DNA of 64,000 bases from Liolophura sinensis (Eukaryota; Mollusca; Polyplacophora; Chitonida; Chitonidae). The stretch covers positions 46,797,385 to 46,861,384 of the forward strand of contig NC_088295.1 in the NCBI RefSeq assembly GCF_032854445.1, read 5' to 3'. Below the pieces are notes generated by a model. It was given only the letters and a program-made list of their open reading frames with translations. It did no database searches and was not told the origin of the DNA. Made by a program: the position numbers and the translations under genes. Positions within the stretch are counted from its first letter, which is position 1, and each line of letters opens with the position of its first letter. This document shows, in pieces, positions 49,501-59,700 of this stretch.

Positions 49501-52500
49501 TTTTTTGTTCAGGTGAACAGCTGTACACTTATCTCAATCAAATGCCCATGTGTGTATACCTTACTGACGCATGTTAATACTGACTTTCCTCATCACATTT
49601 TTCTCATCAATATTATGTAACATCTGTACAATAAGTATCCTACACATGTACATGTATGTGTACCAATCCATAAGAATATCTATATTAGCATATACAGTTA
49701 AAGGAAAACAATTCTACACATTTTTTTAATAAATGTCAGGAAATAAATCTGAATAATAACAAAGTTACATAAACCTAACAAGAATTAATAGGAATGTTCA
49801 AGTCCATATAAATTTTTGATGCACCAAAGAGCAGATGGTGCTTCTACATGCAAATATTAAATCATGACACAGGAGCAGACAAAAAAACCATAAAAACAAA
49901 TGAGGGTGACTGGTTGTTAAAAAGCTTACCAGAATTCCACTAACTAAGGCCACTTCAAATATCGTTGGTGCTACGTTAAAAACCAGGGCACTGAGGACGA
50001 AATTTATTCCCCTGTAACAAAACAAATCCTGAATCATGAAGAGACTGTTTGGACACAAGTTGACATACCACTGTATGAGATTCCTCAATATAATGCCTTT
50101 ACAGAGCATAGACATATGTCCATCCTGCTTTGTTTACTTGTCACACACTTTCCTTTGTTGTTGTCTTCCTCAATGAAACAGTGTAGGTCAGAGAGACTTA
50201 ATTTATTGTGAAACTGTCAGTGAAATATGTCAATGTTTTCTTGTGTAATAATGTAGCAGTTTTCCTTTTTAGAAACTTGTTATCTGGAGAGGGGATGTCT
50301 GTCTCTGTGTAATGTCACCAATCAATTCACTACTTTGTAGTGGAACAACTAAATTATATAATAATGATAATCTGCCACCAAACGGTCAACAGATTGTCTT
50401 ACAGGGTGGAATCTATCACCGTTGATGTAAGAGAAGAAAAAGATCCATACAAGTAGTATACACATCCAGTTGCCTTGGTAGTCTGATGTACTTTAACTTG
50501 ACGTACTTCACTGTTTCTTTGGAGATGCTACTACCAACAGGTTCGTTAATCTAAATACTGTTACGGCTTCTTTGTACAACTCAACAGTTCACAGGAGAAT
50601 GTGTACTATATCATCTTAATCAATCAGTTGTATGTATCACAAACACTCTCGAGGTCTTGTTTCAGGTTCAACAATAAAACAACAGTTTACATTAAAATAA
50701 TGTAAACTTCATCAGCTCGGTTATATGAGATATCCTATATTAGTTCATTGCTCCAAGTATCTGATATGTTGTGCAGTACTCAGTATCGCCAGTCCATCTG
50801 CACTAAAACATCTGCTGCTCAGTACCTAGTACCACCAGTCCATGTGCACTGACACCTCTGCTGCGGGGTACTTAGTACCACCAGTCCATGTGCACGAAAA
50901 CATCTGCTGCATGGTACCTAGTACCGCCAGTCCATGAGCACAATCATGTACTTCGGTATGTATTGTGTAAATATGGTCTCAAAAAAATTATGAGAATTTA
51001 TTTTAAATCCCCCTGATGTCAGATTGCGCTAATCACTTTCAGTCTGGTTCGTTGTCGCAAGTGATCAAAATGGTGACCGAGGGCTTACGGCCATGGTGGG
51101 TGAAAATATGTTTATTTTGTGAATCTGTGCAGTTGTAATGGATCATTTTTGGGTTCTGCAAGACTCAGAACAGGCTAGTTATGGTGGCCACTCAGTCGAC
51201 ATGGGTTTACGCTAGGAAATTTTTAATATGCATGTGAAGATGCGGTAAATGTGTCTTAGCGTCCACCTGACAGATTAGAAGCAGTTTCTCTCCATACCTC
51301 TCCTAACACTTCGTGTTGGTTGATTTCAGAATTACATTCTGCAACTATTTTTGATCTTAACAGTTTAGGCTGAGACCATCTTCCTATCGACCCTTCCTAG
51401 ACCATCTTCACCATTTCTACAGATTCAGTCCTATTTATACTTTTCTGGCAATGCAGGTGAAGCTAACCCTAAATCCTGGGCTTCTCATTGGTTACAGCAC
51501 AAATGTAGGCAGTCCCGAACTCCTGAGATCAATATGGTGTAAAAATTACAGCCTGACACAAGTTTCTGTAAAGCTTTATTTGACACACAAAAACACTTCA
51601 CATCTGTCAAAGTTCACTCTACAATTGTCTATAATTTTCTAAGTCCATGTAAAATTGATCGTATTGAGCCACACCAATTTACAATGGGATCTCTCCAAAG
51701 ACAGAGTAATGAAAGGTCTGATTGCAGACAACATGACAGCAAGGAAAATGCTGCCGGTAGAAACGCTCATCTGAATAGTGGATTTCTTCTCACTAATTCG
51801 AGTACAGAAGGAAATTGATGACTGCAGATAAGTAAAACCTATACAAGAGTTGTGGAAACTAAGTTAGATTTCCTGCCATTAAATAATTTTGTGGTTACTG
51901 CCGGTAAATTAAGATCACTTAAAACATGGCAGACATCAATCGATAGTGATGTAAATAATCACCTTTAGCAGTTTCTATACGCTAAACCTCAGCAAATTAC
52001 AACTTCATATTTGTTTTAAATATACTTCAATATATTTACCAAAGTGTCTGAAAAGCATTTTGCACACAAGTACGTACTGTTGTAGAAACTTACTTCGAAG
52101 CTATGCAAAGGTTCACAGTGGAGATGTTAAAGAGACTAACGAGTGGTAGCTTTTTTAAAATATGTATAACATTAAGCGGTTATAGGGTTATAAGTATGTA
52201 ATGAAAATACTAGTGAACTGCTTCTTGCCACAATATCTAAACTTAGTTATTACCCCAATACGTTATGAGAGTAAGAACGCATCAGCTCATAGCAATCTCC
52301 TTAAATATATTTCAAGAACTGCACAACGTTAATTTTACGTCTCAGAGTACGGTAAGCGTTCAGACAATCCTTTAAGTGCTGCATTTAAAAGTTTTTTTTG
52401 GCCAGGGTCTAGCAACACCTTAGATCACTCAGCCAGTGATGGCTCATGATGATCTGATTTATCATGAAAAATAAAGTATCTGTAGTAAGAAAAGTGGCTT

Positions 52501-55500
52501 GATTACAGCTGATTTCCTTTAATATTGTATAATACTGGGCCTTTGAGGCTTTAAGAAAACTGCACCGAAAATCAGGGACAATGAGTGAGAACGTATTTTC
52601 TTTATTATAGTATTTTCAACTTTATACATTTATAACTGTACCATTTAAACAAGGAAATGTTCTGGTTAATATCTGCTAAGTCAGGGGTCCCCTGCACAAA
52701 GTGACTGTACATGTAAGCTTAGTTGATTATAACTACCAGAGAGAAACATGTTAAAAACATGTGTTGCCATGGTAGTTGCAATCAACTTGGCTTGCAATCA
52801 CTTTTTGCTAAATTTAGTTTACTTATTTAATTGGCATTTTACAATGTACTCAAGAATATTTCACCTGTGGTGAAACCCACTATCATCTGCAGGTTGCTGC
52901 CAGACCTTCCCAGGTACTGCCGGTGACGAAGCCAGCATGAGCTGGACTTGAACTCACAACGATTGCTGTGATGAGAGGATTCTGGGTCACTGGGTGCTGG
53001 CACTCTAACCACCTCAGCCACACAAGCCCCCACTTCTTGCAAGGGGCCCGATGTATAAAATACAGGTGAGTATACAGCATAACATTTATAGAGTAAGACA
53101 ACAATGCACAATAAATTTTTGGGTGATTAATTGTTTAATTTTTCTTTTGACTTCAAATTCTTTAGTTGCTAAAGGTAAACTGTCCTACTGCATCCTGTCA
53201 AATATGTTTGACAAGCCTTGCCAACACCAAAGTACTAGTCATTTGTATCTGAGGTATAGGAGACACTTCTAGCCTTCAGAAACTTTTCACGTTCACAAAT
53301 GTACTTCTGCTAAATTTTCTCTGTCTTTCGTGTTTATAAGTCTTTGTGAAACTTTTGTGAAATCGGTTGTGAAACCAATGCCCATGTTAAAGAAACCGTA
53401 ATCAAGAATAGCTTGACACGTCACATGGTGCAGCAGTTTTTTTTTTACCTTTCATCACAAAAGAGTTAAAACTCGAAGCTACCAACTGTTGTATTCGAAA
53501 AGACATATTACACATGCAGAACTCTGTACTTCATATTGCCACGAATAGATTAATTAATACCATATTCAACTTTAAGTGCTTACCTTGTACCCCTGTCAAT
53601 AGCCTTGGACAGCGCACCAGTCTGTCGGGACAAATGGAAGCTGAGATCTAAGTTATGGAGATGCAGGAAGACACTGCGTGCAACTCTCCTGATTGAGCCC
53701 TGTGCTACTTTGGCAAAAACAGCATTTCTTAACTCGTTGAAAAGAGATGCTGAAGCTCTTGCTACTCCATCTGTGGAATAAAAAAATAAAAAAACAAAGA
53801 AACATAATGGTCAGTAAGGAATGTTACTTCCAACCTGATAAACTTGACATAGTTGTTGACAAAGTCATTAATACGGAATACTACTAAACATCCTAAATCA
53901 ACGATTGCAAACTTTTCTTTTTCATTCATCCCAAAAATTTTCGTCATTGTCTTGGCATATATACATATGAGCAAATTGATTCCAAACCTACCTGTACTCT
54001 GATTGTATGAAAAGCTAACTCATACCAGCCAGTACTTATGGGGTTCCCTCATTTAAAAGACTCATCATCATAAGTTATGAGGGTTTATATTTCACAGTAT
54101 ATCAAATATAACTGCATTAGATGATACATGAAAAGGTACTAGAAAATAAGGGGACCTCCGTGGCTCAGTTGGTTAGCGCACTAGCGCAGCGTAATGACCC
54201 AGGAGCCTCTCACCAATGCCGTTTCAGTGAGTTCAAGTTCAGCTCATGCTGGCTTCCTCTCCGGCCGTAAGTGGGAAGGTTTGCCAGTAACCCGTGGATA
54301 GTCGTGGGTTTCCCCCGAGCTCTGCACGGTTTCTTCGTACCATAATGCTGGCTCTGCGTATAAGTGAAATATTCTTGACTATGGCGTAAAACACCAATCA
54401 AATAAATAAAATGAATAAATAATTACAAAATAAAGAATATGGTTTTAAGTAAAATGAAGACAGACATGCCACACAAAATAAAAGAAAAAAATCCATTTTC
54501 AGGCATATTTCATATTTCCTAATAACCCCTCTACTTTATGCATATTTTCCGTCTATATTCAGAACACAGGACCAGCTTCCTGTCTCCAATTCACGCTCTC
54601 ACCCTAGGAAAATCGCTCTGACAGCTATCACCGTTGATGCCACCATAGCAGGCTCCTTAATTTCCAGGCTGAATGTTTGAAGTCATAAAAGCATTTCATG
54701 TATCCTTTAACCTTCTGTATTTATGTTTCCTATCTTATTCATTTCCTTGGTGCGAAAAAGAGCCACAGGAAAACTGACAGAACACCGGGAGTTAGTTGAA
54801 AAACATGAAATAATGCCGCAGCTGTTCAATCTATCCAACTTTAATTCTGCTGTTCACTTGGCTTGTGATTGCTTGTATACTAATGGACACATAGACACGA
54901 CTGATTACTAGGTAAGGATTTTGACAAACTTTAACAATGAGGCTGAGGTAGCTTACAGCCAATTACTAATGCTGTTGCCATGGTGATGATGGTCCCAGTG
55001 GGGTCTTCCAGATTTAAATAGTTGCTAGGTTCATTGAGGTAATCCACAGCATTTTTGAAGAGGAAAGGCACTTGGACATTCACAACCTAAAATAAAAAAA
55101 AGAAAAAAAATTCTAGTTTACTGCCAAAATGCACAATATTTCTGAGATTTATTGAGGAAGATTGAAAATCAGAAAATATATAACATCTGGGATGGTCTGG
55201 AAGGTTCATCTTGGGTGAAAGGTTCATAAATTATATTTTGTTTGTCAATAATGAAAGAATACCTTCACATAGAAAAATGGACGTAGCATAAAAACTTACT
55301 GCTAGTGTTGGGTTCCTTGAGGACAGTCATGACTGTGTGCTTGAGTTGAAATAGGATATGTATCAGGACTTGTGCGTGGGATTTGCCACAAACAGAGGTG
55401 AGGGGAAAATGCTGAGGTCTTCAGGTGAGTCAAGTCACAGAGACAAGTAGGGACTACATTAATGAATCATTTAATAGGAATTTTTACAGGGCCAGATAAC

Positions 55501-56632
55501 TTTGGGGGGAGGTAGATCCATGTTTAATCCTGGGTTGGGTCACGCCTAAGACCTTAAAAGAGGATGTATAGCTCCCATCATGGGGAAGTGCATCGACTGG
55601 TTGACCTATATCAGTATAATGACTTGAGTGGGGCGGCTTACTTGCCTTAGGTAAGTCATCTCAGTGAAAAGAGCGGTGGAAATTCGTCCTGCAACAAGGA
55701 GGCATATTACATACACTCTAAAAACTCCTTCGTCGTAATATGACTTAAAAATTGTTAAGTACGACATTAAACCCCAAGCACTCTCTCACTCACTCATAGA
55801 ACTTTGTCTATTTGCATAGTACTGCAGATGGTCATGTTTCCACCTGGACCATGCCCGATTTTCTCTCACCTAATGCTCCTCTATTTACACCCAAACAGAA
55901 TTCGCTACGGCAAGATCGTAGCTTAACTAAAGCACTAAAAGCCCACCTTTGATCCCACAAGTAAGCTCAGTGCTACTACAACTCTGGCTCGTATTCTGAA
56001 GTTGTCTTTGGGCCAAACATAGTTCAGCATCTTCCGAATAATGACCCAGGCTCCCACTTGTGCGTCGGCTTTGACCTCGATTGGTGAAAGTGTGGAAGCA
56101 CCTGGATGGAAGCAATCTCTGTTACCTATTTTATGCCTAAAAACCTGAAACAAGAACAAAGACATACATCCAAAGGATACATGAAAAGGTACTATAAACC
56201 CACGAATATGATTTTATGGAAAATGGAAAGAGATATGCCCCAAACTGAGGAAAACATTTTAATTTTTGAGGCATTTTTAATCACTTTTAATAACCTCATT
56301 ATTTTATGCACATTTTACACCAGTGGTCGGAAGTATTACGAATGACGCCATGGATCAACATACTGAGAACTTGGGACCAGCTTAGCGGCCAAAATCTGCG
56401 ATCACCTCGAATTTTGACAGCTGTCACCATTGACATCACCACAGCAGTGTACCTAATTTCATTTTTTAGATCACATGACATACTCCATATTACGAAATAA
56501 AAACCAAGTGTTTCATGTACCTTTTCAATACTCAAAAGATAAATAAATAAGCATACATTTTAAACCTTAAAGCAAGAGTATTTAAACAAGTGATTCAGCA
56601 TTATACATGTACAATGTAGTCTCATTCCAGAC

Positions 56633-56677
<45 letters not shown>

Positions 56678-56681
56678 TATA

Positions 56682-56721
<40 letters not shown>

Positions 56722-59700
56722 AAATGACACCAAACTCAATTGTTGACATACTATCAACTACATCGAAAAATAAGTAATGTATCAAAACGCCACTTTGTTT
56801 AGCTTTGAGTAAGAAAAAAAAAATGGATTGAATACTTTACCCAAGGACACCTCTTGTACACACGTTTTACCAAAAGGCACCTCCATTATACTTTTTTTTA
56901 CCTGTATACCTTTTTGTTCATGGACATCTCTTGTATACATGTACATGTACATTTTTAACCAAAGAGAACCTGTATACTTTTTTACCCATCGACCACTTCG
57001 ACATTAAGTTTTTTTTAACCAACTTCAGGTTACATCCAGTATTCTCTTGTACTCAAGGACATATCCTGTATACTTTTTACTCTAGCACCTATCTGGAATT
57101 CTTTTTACCCAATGAAACCTCCTGTACATTTTCTTACCAAAGGACACCTTATGTATAATTTTTCTACCAAAGAGCGCCTTCTGTATGATTGTTCTACCAA
57201 AGGACACCTCCCGTATGGTTTGTTGGTTCACTTGGTCTTAAATAACAATGCTTTTTGCATTATTTTGGTCACATTTCAAGAGCAGGCCTATCTCCTTGTA
57301 ACAGGCTGGTCCAAATTTTGAAATATATCGTGCTGCTTCTCTCAAATGCTTTATAACCAGACAGCAGACAATCTTTACAAGAGTCATTCACAGAACACAT
57401 ACACAGACACCAGACTGATCATCAGTTTGACTAAGTCATGTTATTATCATGTTGGGAAGAAGCAAGACTGCCATAGGTTAAATTTATGGCAGAGCTTAGG
57501 ATTGCTCACAGGCCTATCACTTTAAGAAATGGTGACACTGGTTCCTTCGACTGCCTAAAATATTTCTCATATTTATTATTAACATGAAGGTGAAATGCCA
57601 GGATTTCCATTTTGAGCTTAGTGGTATAATGTCATATATATATATAGTGAATTCTTACAGTCCTACATGAAAACAATGATAAGATTCGACGTCATGCACC
57701 ACATCATATACGACATGATGCCAACAGCTAATAGCACAGTCGGTAGAGCATCCACTTCGGGAGGCCGTTGATCCAAGGTCAATCCTGGGCTGGGTCACAC
57801 TTAAGACCTTAAAAGAGGAAGTTGTAGCTTCCTCACTTGGCATTCAGCATGAAGGGGACAGTACAATGACTGGTTGACCAGTATCAGTACAATGACTTGG
57901 GCAGGGTGGCTTACTTGCCTTCGGTAAGGCATCTCAGTGAAGCAGCACTAGATAAAAGAGTAGTGGAAATCCGTCCTTCAACCAAGAGGCACATTTCAAG
58001 CACTCTAAGAACTCCTTCGTCGTCATATGATTGAAAAATTGTTAAGTACGACATTAAACCCCAAGCACTCACTCACTCCCTCCAGCAGCAAAAAAAACAT
58101 TAGTTAAGTTGTTTAGATACACAAAATCCTGATGCTGTCAAAATATAAAATGATCAATACAATAATGTATAGCCTAATGTATAATTACCCTTTTTTTCAG
58201 AAACAGTGGAAATGATAACCCATGTGACATTTCCACCTCTCACTCGAGAAACATAAATTATGGTATTCAAACTTCACTGTGCAATATTCTTTAAATACTG
58301 AGTGGAAGCAATCAAAGGCTAGGAAATGTCGTATACTAACCTTTTTAAATAGCTGAAACCCTGAGAAGAAGTTGTTCCTTGGATATTTTGCACATTGTGG
58401 GCAGATTTTTCCCCTACATGTGAAGTGTAACCTTATCTGCAAAATGAAAACAAGATTTATTTATTTATCTATTTGATTGGTGTTTCACGCCCTACTGAAG
58501 AATATTCCATTTTCATAATGGCGCCTGGCATCATGGTGGGTAGAGTGATATCCTATCTGGAAAATATGAGTAATACAGATGACCTTTATTACCTTATAAA
58601 AGCATTTTTAGTTGTATGTTAGGCCATATATGGTACGTACTTTATTCCTGTAAGCGTATGCTTTTCTGGGTTGTCAAATGATTTATTTATCTGACTGGTG
58701 TTTTACGCTGTAATTAGGAATATTTCACTTCTACGATGGTGGCCAGCATTATAGATTTCACTTCTACCATGGTGGCCAGCAATATGGTGGCAGGCCTCTA
58801 TTGGCATGCTAACCATCTTGGCTAGGCTGTCTAATGTTATAGATTTTCACCTCAACAATTAGCTGGGGGATATTATTATTACATCAGAAGATGATGTGTT
58901 CAGCTGTTACTGATGAAGTTGCATAGAATATGAATACAATTAATTATCTCTAATGAGGTATATGGTACAGTCAGATGGTGCGTGGACACCACTTATGTCT
59001 TATGGGCTCAGATAACACATATAAGTACCACTGGGACAAAATAAAATTGATCTGGAAATACTAATGGTGGATTCAAGCAGATAACAGCTCAAGGTAGGAA
59101 AATACATTGGAGGTTGAAGGCTTTATTTCTTGAGTTTCATAGACATTTCATGGTGCCGGCCGAAAGACGTTTCATTTATTTATTTATTGATTGGTGTTTC
59201 ACACCATACTCAAGAATATCTCACTTATACAATGGCGGCCAGCATTATGGGGGGAAAGACATTTCACACCTAGTTACTTGTTATATATACATGTATGTAG
59301 GAGGCTGGTTTATGGCCTATACAAGGTTTATGGACTGGATTTGAGAGTCCATGGAACCGGTACAGACAGTTCCCTATTGCGAAACTGTCAGCAGAGTTAA
59401 CTTGATGAAGTTAACATTTTGTAGTTAAGTGCCAGTCACTTAACAAATATAGATCTATAAAATACAATATACACTCTGTTGTTCAACCAATATAGTATAT
59501 GCACAGTGTGAAGAGTGTGAAGATATAAACTCTGGACCAAGCACAGACTTGAACTCTCACAACTGTGAAATATCAGTGTCCTATGAGTGTCCTGTCAGTC
59601 AAGATTCAAGTAGGCCCCCTACACAGGTTCCAGTGAATCAAATTTGACACTTCAGTTCACATCATACTGCGCGTGGATGTACAATTGTTATAATGAAGAC

